64,000 bases of DNA from Carboxylicivirga longa (GCF_050589825.1 NZ_JBNGOZ010000002.1:248001-312000), one strand, 5' to 3'. Positions 1 through 10,073 are shown, numbered from the stretch's first letter. Notes: generated by a model not told the origin, from the letters alone. A program made the numbers and translations.

Positions 1-1854
1 TCCGGAAGCCGCATTCAGCCAGATGATCGGCCAGTTGGTTCCATTGGACATTTTACCAAAGGCCGTACGGGCAAAAGTTTCTCTCTGCGCCCACTTAAGC
101 TTTACCGCCAGTTCATCCATTGTAAAATCCGCTGCCACATCACCCGCTTCGGCAAAACGATAAGGCATTTGCGGTGCTATATCAAAATGAGTAAAGTAAA
201 GACCTCCTTTCCAATACTTGAGAAAACGAAACTCAGCACCACTGCGCCATCCCTTACTCAGATCCATGGTCTCAGTAAGGAAACGACTAAAACGCTCGCT
301 CGACATTGCCTTCACCCCATCCAAAAAGGCGTATGAACCCGTAGCATGTACATCATCCTGATAGCTCACAAAAAAACGATTTTCCTTATTCTCAAAGGGC
401 GTAAGCGATAAGCTAAGACCATACTTCTCGTCCTTATCGCCAAAACCGTAGGTAAAATATCCGCCGGTGGAAAAATAAGGCGACACCTCGGGGCTGGTAT
501 AGAGGCCCAACCCCAACTTAAAGCCCTCAAAATTATTATAATCAATCAGCTTGGATAGATTCAGCTGTAATTTACCAATTGGCAGATACCCCTTGATCAT
601 GGACACCTGCGTTTTTATCAGCGCATCCAGGTGATTTCGGCGACCGATACTGTCTAGGAATTGATAGGTTAACGAATCGCGCGCCGTGAGGGGTGAATAT
701 CGGAAACGTTCCAGATCCGGAGCATCCCGATCGCCCGAAAGATCTTCGAGCACAATATTATCAAACTCACTCGGCGAAAAGCTGGCCTGTGTATTAATGG
801 CTGTTACATAACTCTTTCCCTTACCTACAATAGGAAAAGGAAGACGCCGTGCAAGCCCGAGCCCTCCAAGCTGAAGGCTACTCTCCAGCTGCTTGGGAAA
901 CCATTTGCCATTGTTGGCAGGCTGATATTTTTGCCGAATAAACAGACGCATTCCATTTTCGGTACCGGTAGTAGTCGCAGACACCGTCTTGATAGCCATT
1001 GTGCGCCCGTCAATATGAAAAGCACCTGTTAAGCCTCTGAAATTGCGATCTCTTTGGGGACGATAAGTGATGTAAAACACTGTATCCCCCTGCTCGCTGT
1101 ACGTCTCCTGCAATATAAACTGATAGGCTCCCAAACCTGCCCGTGAGGCCGGGTTAAGATACGAATAACCCAAGAGCTTAATTGTCGGGTCGTAAAACGA
1201 AAAAGGTTGTAGCATAGCGGGAAAAGACGCCAGCAGGGGATCTTTCAAACCGCTCACTCGTCCCGAGATTACTCTCTCCTTACCCACCCCCTTTTTCAGG
1301 TGTTTCTTTTCTGATACAGACTCAAACAAAAATAAATAACTGTCGTTTTGAATGCCCAGAGAATCCTTTAATTCAGCACGCTCCTCTTCGTTGAGTACTG
1401 CAGGCCACTCAAAATCAAGGGTCATCTTATGGTACAGGATACAGCTGAAAGGCGCGTAATTATCGGGATTATGCAGATCCTTTTTCTCCACCACACCGCG
1501 CATAATAGCCAATGCGGGATTTTCTGAAGGCAGTACATCGACAGCTGCCAGACTGTATTTTTGAGGTTTCAGATAAATTACACCATCAGGCTGCAATTCA
1601 TCTATGGGAAGTACAAGAGGCGCATAACCAAGGCAGCTGAGCTTGAGTTCTTGCACATTTCGCCAGGTTCGTATTTCAAAGCGCCCATCGATATCAGTAA
1701 CAGTGCCGGCACCATCACCATACACAATATTCACAAAGGCGATCGGACTTTCCGTTTGTGCGTCTTCCACGCGCCCCCTAAGGTACTGCTCCTGCCCCCA
1801 AGTGATTAAATGGACATAGAAAAACACGAATAAGATCAGATAACGATGCATCAT
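1..1854 (-). CDS. Carboxypeptidase-like regulatory domain / DUF5686 outer-membrane protein (3' part outside window)
   Basis: The reading frame is open from ATG codons at 1854 and 1851 down to base 1, so the C-terminus lies outside the window. About 618 residues are visible. A signal peptide (MMHRYLILFVFFYVH, ending near WGQ) is followed by a CarboxypepD_reg-like beta sandwich at about residues 25-95, with the typical AFVNIVYGDGAGTVTDIDG pattern. The rest matches the DUF5686 family of Bacteroidota, predicted beta-barrel proteins often found near TonB-dependent systems. Family members have no established biochemical activity, so none is assigned. It is the last gene before the left edge, and the adjacent pseudouridine synthase gene has its own terminator. 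I am confident of the family and have no evidence for a substrate. Confidence 0.8.
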   Translation of the reverse strand, partial: MMHRYLILFVFFYVHLITWGQEQYLRGRVEDAQTESPIAFVNIVYGDGAGTVTDIDGRFEIRTWRNVQELKLSCLGYAPLVLPIDELQPDGVIYLKPQKYSLAAVDVLPSENPALAIMRGVVEKKDLHNPDNYAPFSCILYHKMTLDFEWPAVLNEEERAELKDSLGIQNDSYLFLFESVSEKKHLKKGVGKERVISGRVSGLKDPLLASFPAMLQPFSFYDPTIKLLGYSYLNPASRAGLGAYQFILQETYSEQGDTVFYITYRPQRDRNFRGLTGAFHIDGRTMAIKTVSATTTGTENGMRLFIRQKYQPANNGKWFPKQLESSLQLGGLGLARRLPFPIVGKGKSYVTAINTQASFSPSEFDNIVLEDLSGDRDAPDLERFRYSPLTARDSLTYQFLDSIGRRNHLDALIKTQVSMIKGYLPIGKLQLNLSKLIDYNNFEGFKLGLGLYTSPEVSPYFSTGGYFTYGFGDKDEKYGLSLSLTPFENKENRFFVSYQDDVHATGSYAFLDGVKAMSSERFSRFLTETMDLSKGWRSGAEFRFLKYWKGGLYFTHFDIAPQMPYRFAEAGDVAADFTMDELAVKLKWAQRETFARTAFGKMSNGTNWPIIWLNAASG

Positions 1855-1911
1855 GGACAAGACAACTCAGTTTGGTTTAATTCCCGAATTTACAAAAAAC
1901 AGAATTGTAAA

Positions 1912-1950
1912 TAAAAAAATATCCCTTGCTCTCTTCACGAAAACAAGGGA
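1912..1950 (-). terminator. Rho-independent terminator of the pseudouridine synthase gene
   Basis: Read on the minus strand, TCCCTTG (1950-1944) pairs with CAAGGGA (1928-1922), followed by a T-rich run (1919-1913). It lies just past the stop codon of the minus-strand gene at 1969. Confidence 0.75.
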
Positions 1951-1968
1951 CGATATCATGCAAATATT

Positions 1969-2850
1969 TTATTTTAACATACCGGCCTTTAGGCGGGTAA
2001 TTTCTTTTGCAGTGAGGTAACGCCACTTACCACGCGGTATACGCTGCTTAGTTAATCCGGCAAAGTAAACACGATCAAGCTTCATTACCTTATAACCCAA
2101 GTGTTCGAACATGCGGCGCACAATACGATTACGTCCAGAATGAATTTCTATGCCCACCTGAGTTTTGTCTTCTTTCTCCACAAAACTGATGGCATCCGCG
2201 TGAATAGGCCCGTCATCAAGCGTAATACCGGCCGCCAATTGATCGAGATGACTGGCAAATACAGGCTTATCGGTAAATACGTGATAAATCTTTTTGGCAT
2301 TGTACTTGGGATGGGTCAGCATTTTTGTCAGATCACCATCATTGGTAAGAAGCAATAATCCAGTGGTTTGCTTATCCAATCGCCCAACAGGATAAATACG
2401 CTGCTCACAGGCATCTTCCACCAAGTCCATTACCGTAAGCTTGGCGTGCTTATCTTCCACCGTTGTTACGTACCCTTTGGGTTTATTAAGAAGTACATAA
2501 ATTTTTTCCTCAGGATTCAGCCTGTTACCCTTATAGCGAACGTCGTCTTTAGGGCTAACACTCACCCCTAACTGGGTAATCACCTTACCATTAACAGTTA
2601 TCTCCCCTTTAGCGATCAGCTCATCAGCATCGCGACGACTACAGATACCCGCATTGGCAATGTATTTATTCAAGCGCATTGTCTCCTTAACTACAGGCTC
2701 ATCCTCTTTTTTTTGTCGAACCGGCTTGCCTTCCGATCGTCCTGTACCAGTAAAACCGCCCTTCTTTATATGAGGCTTTTTATCACGACGCTCTTCGCGA
2801 CTGCCTTCAAAGCGTTTTCCGGGGCCTCTCCTATTTTGTTCTTTCTTCAT
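1969..2850 (-). CDS. rluB: 23S rRNA pseudouridine synthase, RsuA/RluB family
   Basis: This protein isomerises a uridine in ribosomal RNA. An S4 RNA-binding domain spans about residues 58-105 (MRLNKYIANAGICSRRDADE), followed by the pseudouridine synthase domain at about 115-270. The catalytic aspartate is D159 in the motif GRLDKQTTGLLLL. The first 57 residues are a low-complexity Lys/Arg/Gly/Glu tail, a common lineage extension in Bacteroidota RluB-like proteins, perhaps adding RNA affinity. The ATG at 2850 is used because the basic tail is in frame; M58 would be a minimal alternative start. RsuA, RluB, RluE and RluF are hard to tell apart by sequence alone; RluB is the best fit because of the S4 domain and the usual single copy in this phylum. 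It is monocistronic. Confidence 0.88.
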   Translation of the reverse strand: MKKEQNRRGPGKRFEGSREERRDKKPHIKKGGFTGTGRSEGKPVRQKKEDEPVVKETMRLNKYIANAGICSRRDADELIAKGEITVNGKVITQLGVSVSPKDDVRYKGNRLNPEEKIYVLLNKPKGYVTTVEDKHAKLTVMDLVEDACEQRIYPVGRLDKQTTGLLLLTNDGDLTKMLTHPKYNAKKIYHVFTDKPVFASHLDQLAAGITLDDGPIHADAISFVEKEDKTQVGIEIHSGRNRIVRRMFEHLGYKVMKLDRVYFAGLTKQRIPRGKWRYLTAKEITRLKAGMLK

Positions 2851-3122
2851 TCTGTTTCTTCACATTGTTCACACACAAGATATTGCATGCGACTTCAATT
2901 AAAAATGCAAAGTTGATAAAAAAGCAATTAATAACAGCAGTTTAAGGAGAAAATAAATCCAATAAGCTCCATAAACTATGAACAAATGGAATAAAATTAC
3001 TTCGAAAGCATTTGAAAGACCATTATAATCAATTCGGCACTTTATAAAATGATTCGTAAGAGCACTTGGCTTTTAAAAAAATAACTAGCAAATTTGCATA
3101 CTTATACAAAAGCACTTGATTT

Positions 3123-4502
3123 ATGACACTGATTAAATCCATATCAGGAATTAGAGGCACAATAGGCGGTAGATCCGGCGATGGCCTCTCTCCACTAGAT
3201 GTTGTTAAATTTACATCGGCCTATGGTCAATGGGCCAAGCAACGCCATAATGGCAAACTAAAAGTTGTAGTAGGACGCGACGCTCGCATCTCCGGAGAAA
3301 TGGTTAAGAACCTGGTAATAGGCAGTCTTCAGGGATTGGGCATTGACGTGATTAACATTGGCCTGGCCACGACTCCTACCACTGAACTGGCGGTAACCGA
3401 AGAGAAGGCACAAGGCGGTATTATACTAACAGCCAGCCACAACCCAAAGCAATGGAACGCCCTAAAGCTTTTGAATGAGAATGGCGAATTTCTGACGGCA
3501 GCCGATGGTGCTGAGGTACTAAAGATAGCCGAAGATGAGAGTTTTGAATTTGCGCAGGTCGATGACTTAGGCCAGGTATGTGAGAAGGATAATTACACCG
3601 ATTACCATGTTCAGCACGTCCTGGATTTGAAAATGGTGGATGTTGAAGCCATTAAAAAAGCCAAGTTTACAGTCGCCATCGACTGTGTGAACAGCGTAGG
3701 AGGCGTAGCACTACCTCCACTACTAAAAGCCCTGGGAGTAAATGTTATTGAACTATACTGTACACCCAATGGTCAGTTCCCGCACAATCCGGAGCCCCTA
3801 CCCGAAAACCTCACTGAAATTTCAGCCCTTATAAAGGATAAAAAAGCAGATCTCGGATTTGTGGTTGACCCCGATGTGGATCGTTTGGCCATCGTTAACG
3901 AAGACGGCACTATGTTTGGCGAAGAATACACTTTGGTGGCCGTTGCCGACTACCTTTTATCAAAGCAGGTAGGCAATACGGTTTCTAACCTGTCCTCGTC
4001 GCGCGCCCTGGCCGATGTAACACGCAGCTATGGCGGGCAATATGAACCGGCTGCCGTGGGCGAAGTAAACGTAGTGGCCAAAATGAAAGCAAGCAATGCC
4101 ATTATTGGCGGCGAAGGCAATGGCGGTGTCATCTACCCCGAGAGTCACTATGGCCGCGATGCCCTGGTGGGTATCGGACTATTCCTGACTCACCTTGCCA
4201 AATCAGGCATGAAATGTTCCGAACTGAGAGCTAAATATCCTGCCTACTATATTTCAAAAAATAAAATTGAGTTAACACCCGAAATTGATGTGGATGGCAT
4301 TCTCAAAAGTATTGAAGAAAAATACAAACAGGAAGAAATCAACACCATCGATGGTTTAAAAATTGATTTTCCTGATAAATGGGTTCAACTGCGTAAATCA
4401 AATACTGAACCCATCATTCGCATTTATGCAGAAGGGAAAAGCACAGAAGCCGCTGAGCAGCTGGCAGAAACCATTATCAGCGACATAAAATCTTTAATAT
4501 AA
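3123..4502 (+). CDS. glmM: Phosphoglucosamine mutase
   Basis: It converts glucosamine-6-phosphate to glucosamine-1-phosphate, feeding UDP-GlcNAc for peptidoglycan and surface glycans. At 459 residues it has the full four-domain alpha-D-phosphohexomutase layout. The phosphoserine is S105 in TASHNP, the Mg-binding loop is DPDVD at 249-253, the sugar-binding loop is GEGNGG at about 330-335, and the phosphate-binding loop is RKSNTEP at 424-430. The N-terminus (SISGIRGTIGG) is typical of Bacteroidota GlmM. Some relatives are annotated phosphomannomutase, and the sequence alone does not prove sugar specificity. The 272-base gap upstream is AT-rich with no clear promoter box. A terminator follows at 4532. 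Confidence 0.88.
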   Translation: MTLIKSISGIRGTIGGRSGDGLSPLDVVKFTSAYGQWAKQRHNGKLKVVVGRDARISGEMVKNLVIGSLQGLGIDVINIGLATTPTTELAVTEEKAQGGIILTASHNPKQWNALKLLNENGEFLTAADGAEVLKIAEDESFEFAQVDDLGQVCEKDNYTDYHVQHVLDLKMVDVEAIKKAKFTVAIDCVNSVGGVALPPLLKALGVNVIELYCTPNGQFPHNPEPLPENLTEISALIKDKKADLGFVVDPDVDRLAIVNEDGTMFGEEYTLVAVADYLLSKQVGNTVSNLSSSRALADVTRSYGGQYEPAAVGEVNVVAKMKASNAIIGGEGNGGVIYPESHYGRDALVGIGLFLTHLAKSGMKCSELRAKYPAYYISKNKIELTPEIDVDGILKSIEEKYKQEEINTIDGLKIDFPDKWVQLRKSNTEPIIRIYAEGKSTEAAEQLAETIISDIKSLI

Positions 4503-4531
4503 TTTTAGATGTTAACATATTTTAACGTCAC

Positions 4532-4555
4532 GCCCGTATAAAAGCGGGCTTTTTT
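4532..4555 (+). terminator. Rho-independent terminator of glmM
   Basis: GCCCG (4532-4536) pairs with CGGGC (4545-4549), followed immediately by six T residues. It separates glmM from the efflux operon. Confidence 0.8.
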
Positions 4556-4618
4556 ATGCTCAAAAGTCTAATGTTTTAACTAAAATCGTAGTTGCTATAA
4601 TCCGCAGTAAATAAACTT

Positions 4619-5923
4619 ATGAAGAAAAAAAACATCATCATCCTTCTTGCCGCGATAATAACAGTGCTTGCCATTGCGCTGATACCGGGCAACAGCGATA
4701 CAGACAACTACCTTTACACCAAGGTGCAAAAAGGCGATTTCATTGCTCAGGTCTACAGTACCGGTCAGCTGCAAACAGAGAATTCGGAACTGATTGTTCT
4801 GCCCAAAGAGATGTCGAGCCGTAACATTGACCTATACGAAATAAAAGTATCCAGCATTGTTGAAGAAGGCACTGTGGTAGATTCGGGTGGTTATGTGGCT
4901 ACGCTTGACCATGCTGCCGTGGAGGAATTACGCACCAAGGCCGAAGACGAACTGGAGACCGCATTAAATGCTTATGAAGATGCCAAGATAGACACTAACC
5001 TAAATCTGAGTACGCTGCGCGATGAACTACTGAATGCCGATGTGGATCTGGAAGAGAAGAAACTGATTCTGGAACAGTCTATTTATGAGTCACCCGCAGT
5101 AAAACGACAGGCCAGCCTCAATGTGGAGCGCGCCCAACGCGATTTGGAGCAGAAAAAACGCAACTATAAGCTGAAACAGAAACAGGATGAATTCAAAGTC
5201 TTTCGTGCCTGGGAAAATGTAAAACGAAGACAGGACAAGGTGGATGACATTGAGAAATTGTTTAACGTACTGGATGTAAAAGCTCCCAAGCCGGGAATGG
5301 TTATATACAGCTACGACCGCTTTGGCAAAAAAATAAAAGCAGGTTCCAGCATTATTAGATGGAGGCCTCAGATAGCTGAACTACCCGACCTTAGCACGAT
5401 GCTCTCCAAAACCTTTATCAACGAAATTGATATCTCCAGGATAAAAGTGGGCCAAAGGGCACAGATAGGCATTGACGCCTTTCCCGAGAAAAGCTTTCAG
5501 GGCGTGGTAACCAGTGTGGCCAACATCGGTCAGGTAATTCCCAACGGTGATGCCAAGGTATTTGAAGTTTCCATCAAAATTGAAGGCACTGATCCGGATT
5601 TGCGGCCGGCCATGACCACGAGTAACATCATTCAAACAGCGCAGCTCACCAATGTGCTTTATGCACCCCTGGAATGCATCTTCAGCAACGACACCCTGAG
5701 CTATGTTTTTATAAAAGAAGGCAACGACTACCGAAAACAAATTATACAGCCTGGCATCAGTAACGAAAATCAGATTCAGTTGCTCAATGGCGTGATGGAG
5801 GATGAGATATTGCTAATGAACCAACCCGTTGATGCCGATAAAAAACCCTTTGAAGGCATGGCTATTTATGAGCGTATAAAAAATGCCGAAACAGATACAC
5901 TGAACACTGAATCAAACAACTAA
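4619..5923 (+). CDS. Efflux periplasmic adaptor, HlyD/MacA type (first of two paralogues)
   Basis: This is a membrane-fusion protein that would link an inner-membrane permease to the outer-membrane channel. An N-terminal membrane anchor (about residues 5-23, rich in Ile, Leu and Ala) precedes a barrel-sandwich half, a long Glu/Lys/Arg-rich coiled-coil hairpin at about 95-205, the returning barrel half near VKAPKPGMVIYS, and a beta-barrel at about 255-350. It opens a tightly packed operon: the permease follows after 9 bases, then the TolC-type channel after 3, and a second adaptor after 3. The second adaptor is clearly homologous (both share LPDLSTM and MTTSN segments). Cargo cannot be inferred. 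Confidence 0.85.
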   Translation: MKKKNIIILLAAIITVLAIALIPGNSDTDNYLYTKVQKGDFIAQVYSTGQLQTENSELIVLPKEMSSRNIDLYEIKVSSIVEEGTVVDSGGYVATLDHAAVEELRTKAEDELETALNAYEDAKIDTNLNLSTLRDELLNADVDLEEKKLILEQSIYESPAVKRQASLNVERAQRDLEQKKRNYKLKQKQDEFKVFRAWENVKRRQDKVDDIEKLFNVLDVKAPKPGMVIYSYDRFGKKIKAGSSIIRWRPQIAELPDLSTMLSKTFINEIDISRIKVGQRAQIGIDAFPEKSFQGVVTSVANIGQVIPNGDAKVFEVSIKIEGTDPDLRPAMTTSNIIQTAQLTNVLYAPLECIFSNDTLSYVFIKEGNDYRKQIIQPGISNENQIQLLNGVMEDEILLMNQPVDADKKPFEGMAIYERIKNAETDTLNTESNN

Positions 5924-5932
5924 ATTCATACG

Positions 5933-7309
5933 ATGAGAAAATCTCCCCATCAGCTTTATCGGCGTTACTCGCACAATGTGCTGATCGCCTTTGAAGCCAT
6001 CCTCTCTAATAAAGTAAAGTCCTTCCTAACGGCACTGGGCATTATGTTTGGTGTGGCAGCCGTAATTAGTATGCTCGCCATTGGTAAAGGAGCGCAACAA
6101 GAGGTGCTTGAACAAATTAAACTAGTGGGTGTCAACAATATAATAATAACACCCAACGACCAATCTATTGAGGCCAATGGACAAACCGGTGAGGACAGCG
6201 ATCAGAAAAAGAAATTTTCACGCGGTCTGCATCAGATGGATGCCCGCGCCATATTGGAAAATATCCCCACGGTAAAAACCGTTAGCCCGGTGGTTTCGCT
6301 CAGCTACCATGCCATTAAGGAAGGTAAGAGCTACCCGGTGACGCTGGAAGGAGTATCCACCGATTATTTTAGCATGCTTAATATTACCCTCGACAAGGGT
6401 AAACATTTTAGTCACCAGCACAGCGACAAAGGCCTGCCGGTATGTATTATTGGTGATAATATCCGCCGACGTTTTTTTAATCAGCGTAATCCCGTAGGGC
6501 AATACATCAAGTGCGGACAGGTATGGCTACAGGTGATTGGCACCATTGCTAAGCGCGACTTTACCACATCTGCTTCAGACGAGATGGGTATCAGCAGCAG
6601 CGATAACACCATCATCATTCCCATTAAAACCATGCTCATGCGTTTTAAAGACCGAGGCACCATCAATCCTGAATTAATGGATAATATGGCCGGAGGAGGT
6701 GCCCGGTTTTTCATGGGTGGTAACCCCGACGAGGAAGGAAACCAGCCATCGGGTAAAACACAGAATCAGCTCGACAAAATCATTGTACAAGTGGAAGATA
6801 CTGAGCATCTATCAGCCACTGCCGATGTGATCAAACGCCTGATACTGCGCCGCCATGCCAACATCTACGATTTTGAGGTAACCGTGCCGGAACTACTCCT
6901 TAAACAGCAACAAAAAACGAACGAAATATTTAATATTGTGCTGGGAGCTATCGCCGGTATCTCCCTAATTGTTGGAGGAATCGGCATTATGAATATCATG
7001 CTGGCCTCGGTATGGGAACGGATACGCGAAATTGGCACGCGACAAGCCATTGGTGCATCGCGCAAAGATATCATTGTACAGTTTCTGGCCGAGTCCATCC
7101 TCATCAGTATATCGGGCGGCCTTATTGGCATTTGCCTGGGGGTGTTGCTGGCACACCTGATACACCTGATGGCTGACATTAAAACCATTGTTTCCTTCTT
7201 CTCTGTTATTGTGGCCTTTGGCGTATCGGCCACCGTGGGCATCATCTTTGGCTATATACCTGCCAAAAGCGCTGCCACGCAAGATCCTGTTGAATCCTTA
7301 AGACATTAA
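5933..7309 (+). CDS. ABC transporter permease, MacB/FtsX type, without ATPase domain
   Basis: This 458-residue inner-membrane permease has the MacB topology: one N-terminal helix (LTALGIMFGVAAVISMLAIG, about 31-50), a large periplasmic MacB_PCD domain, and three C-terminal helices (about 330-450) containing the FtsX-family segment IGIMNIMLASVWERIREIG. MacB of enterobacteria carries its ATPase in the same chain; here there is no Walker A or B motif, and no ATPase gene lies in the operon. It must borrow a nucleotide-binding subunit encoded elsewhere. It is co-transcribed with two adaptors and a TolC-type channel, suggesting a tripartite exporter of a peptide, lipid, siderophore or macrolide-like compound; the substrate is unknown. 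Confidence 0.85.
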   Translation: MRKSPHQLYRRYSHNVLIAFEAILSNKVKSFLTALGIMFGVAAVISMLAIGKGAQQEVLEQIKLVGVNNIIITPNDQSIEANGQTGEDSDQKKKFSRGLHQMDARAILENIPTVKTVSPVVSLSYHAIKEGKSYPVTLEGVSTDYFSMLNITLDKGKHFSHQHSDKGLPVCIIGDNIRRRFFNQRNPVGQYIKCGQVWLQVIGTIAKRDFTTSASDEMGISSSDNTIIIPIKTMLMRFKDRGTINPELMDNMAGGGARFFMGGNPDEEGNQPSGKTQNQLDKIIVQVEDTEHLSATADVIKRLILRRHANIYDFEVTVPELLLKQQQKTNEIFNIVLGAIAGISLIVGGIGIMNIMLASVWERIREIGTRQAIGASRKDIIVQFLAESILISISGGLIGICLGVLLAHLIHLMADIKTIVSFFSVIVAFGVSATVGIIFGYIPAKSAATQDPVESLRH

Positions 7310-7312
7310 ACT

Positions 7313-8812
7313 ATGCGATATATTATCTATCTATTACTGCTAATAAACTGCCTTAGTGGCAAAGCACAAACAACACCTGACCTCTCGCAGCAATCCATGC
7401 AGCTAACGCTCAACGAAGCCATACAAATGGCCAAGCTGCAGTCGCTGTCCAGCTTCCGCCACAAAAACATGTACCTGGCAAGCTACTGGGATTTTCGAAG
7501 CTTTAAGGCTTCACAATTACCCGGACTGCGACTCAACGCAAAACCCATAGACTATAGTCACTCCTTATCCCTCGAGTATATTTCCGACGGATCATACCGC
7601 TATGTGGGTCGCGAAACACTATCATCGTCACTGGGATTGGCCATCCAACAAAACGTTACTTTTACAGGTGGTGAACTGAGCGTAACCTCGGACCTAACAA
7701 GGCTTCAACAAAAACGCGATGGCAAAAACTCAATCGAATATAACTCGGTTCCGGTCAGCATACGCCTCACACAACCCCTTAATGGCTATAATAAATTTAA
7801 GTGGCAGTCTAAGTTAAAGCCGCTGGAATTTGAACAGGCAAAAAAGCTATTTCTATCCGAAATGGAAGCCTTGTCAAAACATACGGTACAAATCTTTTTT
7901 GAAGCTGTGGCTGCCCAAATTGACCTTAAAATAGCATCTACCAACCTGGCTAATGCCGACACGCTATATAATATTGGGCGTGGCCGTTTTGAAATAGGAA
8001 CCGTAACGCAGGATGAACTGCTTGACCTGGAGCTAACCTATCTGAATGCCAAAATGTCTAAAACAATGGCGGAGGTGACCTTAAAACAGTCACGCAACAA
8101 GCTGAACTCATTTCTGGGTTTCGACAAAGATCTTATCATCATGCCCCTTATACCGGATGAAATACCCGGGCTGAAAGTAAATGCTGACCGTGCGCTGGAA
8201 ATGGCCAAAGAAAACAATCCTGAAATACTGGCGCTGGAGGCTCAACTTATTGAGGCTAACCGGAAGGTGGCATTTACCCGATCAACCAGTGGCTTAAGTG
8301 CTGCCTTAAGTGCCAATATCGGCATCAATAAACAGTCCGATGAAATGAATAAGCTATACCGACCGCCCTTCAACGATGATCGGGGTTTAGGCATCAGCCT
8401 GAATGCTCCCATCATTGACTGGGGTACCCGTCGCGGACAAATTCAGATGGCCAAATCAAACAGACAGGTGACTGAGGCAGTGGTAAAGCAGGAACTCATC
8501 GACTTTGAACAGGATGTAATCATGGACATTCTGCAGTTCAACCTACAGGAAGAGCAAGTGATGATATCGGCCAAGGCCGACACGGTAGCACAACTAGGAT
8601 ACAACGTTACCAAACAGCGCTTTATGATTGATAAAGTAGATGTAATCAAGCTGAATGCGGCCCGTAACTCGCTGGATAATGCAAGACGAAAATACATCAT
8701 TGCCCTTTCGGATTTCTGGCGCGGATATTACGCCATACGGGAGATTACCCTCTTCGATTTTGAGCGCAACGAATCCCTGATTAAATCACTCGATTATCTT
8801 CTTGAAAACTAA
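7313..8812 (+). CDS. TolC family outer-membrane efflux channel
   Basis: This 499-residue outer-membrane protein has a signal peptide (MRYIIYLLLLINCLSGKAQ) and two OEP-type repeats rich in long helices (about 150-275 and 290-480), separated by a strand-rich segment. Repeated motifs such as ARNSLDNARRKYIIALSDFW near the C-terminus are typical of the periplasmic helical barrel. As a trimer it would form the exit duct for the permease and adaptor genes on either side. The start at 7313 lies 3 bases after the permease stop codon, implying translational coupling. Confidence 0.86.
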   Translation: MRYIIYLLLLINCLSGKAQTTPDLSQQSMQLTLNEAIQMAKLQSLSSFRHKNMYLASYWDFRSFKASQLPGLRLNAKPIDYSHSLSLEYISDGSYRYVGRETLSSSLGLAIQQNVTFTGGELSVTSDLTRLQQKRDGKNSIEYNSVPVSIRLTQPLNGYNKFKWQSKLKPLEFEQAKKLFLSEMEALSKHTVQIFFEAVAAQIDLKIASTNLANADTLYNIGRGRFEIGTVTQDELLDLELTYLNAKMSKTMAEVTLKQSRNKLNSFLGFDKDLIIMPLIPDEIPGLKVNADRALEMAKENNPEILALEAQLIEANRKVAFTRSTSGLSAALSANIGINKQSDEMNKLYRPPFNDDRGLGISLNAPIIDWGTRRGQIQMAKSNRQVTEAVVKQELIDFEQDVIMDILQFNLQEEQVMISAKADTVAQLGYNVTKQRFMIDKVDVIKLNAARNSLDNARRKYIIALSDFWRGYYAIREITLFDFERNESLIKSLDYLLEN

Positions 8813-8815
8813 GCG

Positions 8816-10066
8816 ATGAACAAGAAAAAAATAGCACTAACAGCAGGTGTTGCCATTATCATCATCGTAATGATTTGGCGCCCCTGGACCAAGCTGGGAA
8901 ATACCCATAAAGTGGTATCGGTAAAAAGTGGCGCCCTTGAGGCCGTGGTGGAAGTAACCGGGGAGCTTAAAGCAGAGAAAGCCGTGGACATACAGGTGCC
9001 CGAGGTTAGCTTTAACGAAGAGGTGGACATCTGGGCCATGAAAATTATGAGCATTGTAGAGGAAGGCAAAATCGTAAAGAAAGGCGAGGAAGTGGCCAAG
9101 CTGGAACCCACCGAAGTAGAAGAAAATCTGAAGCAGGTCAACGACAGACTAAAAGAACTCTACACCTTACTGGAAGATGCCAAAATAGATTCGAGCCTGA
9201 CACTGGCTGCCCAGCGCGAGACGATACAAAAAGAAAAAGACCGGGTGCTGGACACCGAAATAAAAGTAGAACAATCAACCTTTGAGTCCAAAGCCGTGCA
9301 GCGACAAACGCAGATACAGCTTGAAAAAGCCAAACGCGCGCTTGCCAAGGCACAACGCGATTTAATTACGCAGCGACAATTGCACAAAACAAAGATCATA
9401 CGTAACCAAAACAAAGTGGAGCGTTTTGAGCGGCGCAAAGGACTGCTGGAAGAACTGCGTAGCCAATTATCCATTAAATCACCCGCTGACGGTATGATCA
9501 TTTATGGGCGTGGTTACAATGGTCGTAAGGTAAAAGTTGGCTCACGGGTGGGACGCTGGATGCCCATGATTGCAACCCTGCCCGATTTATCAACCATGAT
9601 ATCAGAAATGTATGTGAAGGAGATTGACATTGCTAAGATTGAACTAGGTCAAACGGTCAATATCACCATCGATGCTTTTCCTAAAAAAATATTTAAGGGC
9701 AGCATCTTTAGCATTGCCAATATTGGGCAGTCAATGCCGGGCGAATTTCAGAACGGATTTAAGGTACAAGTACGCATCAATGACTATAAAGAGGACTTAT
9801 TACCCAACATGACCACGTCGAACACCATCATCACCCAACGCATTGAAAATACACTTTTTGTGGAGAAAAGTGCGGTGCTTGGCAATGATACATTACGCTA
9901 CGTCATTGTTAAAGAGGGCCTACATTTACTTAAGAAAGAGGTGGAAACAGGACTGGAGAACGAGTCATTCTTCGAAATAAAAAGAGGTCTTGCGGAACAT
10001 ACAAAAGTACTGATTGAAAGTCCGGATAATTTAGCCGAGCTGGAAATTGAACGCTTGCCTTCCTAG
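8816..10066 (+). CDS. Efflux periplasmic adaptor, HlyD/MacA type (second paralogue)
   Basis: This 416-residue adaptor is a paralogue of the one at 4619. It has the same order: membrane anchor (about residues 5-22), barrel-sandwich half with the EGKIVKKGEEVAKLEP lipoyl-like turn, coiled-coil hairpin (about 105-215), barrel return (IKSPADGMIIYGRGYNG) and beta-barrel. It starts 3 bases after the TolC gene. The pair probably arose by duplication and may form a mixed hexamer around one permease, or each may recruit a different partner. No terminator is evident before the dnaK promoter region. Confidence 0.85.
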   Translation: MNKKKIALTAGVAIIIIVMIWRPWTKLGNTHKVVSVKSGALEAVVEVTGELKAEKAVDIQVPEVSFNEEVDIWAMKIMSIVEEGKIVKKGEEVAKLEPTEVEENLKQVNDRLKELYTLLEDAKIDSSLTLAAQRETIQKEKDRVLDTEIKVEQSTFESKAVQRQTQIQLEKAKRALAKAQRDLITQRQLHKTKIIRNQNKVERFERRKGLLEELRSQLSIKSPADGMIIYGRGYNGRKVKVGSRVGRWMPMIATLPDLSTMISEMYVKEIDIAKIELGQTVNITIDAFPKKIFKGSIFSIANIGQSMPGEFQNGFKVQVRINDYKEDLLPNMTTSNTIITQRIENTLFVEKSAVLGNDTLRYVIVKEGLHLLKKEVETGLENESFFEIKRGLAEHTKVLIESPDNLAELEIERLPS

Positions 10067-10073
10067 CCCATGG

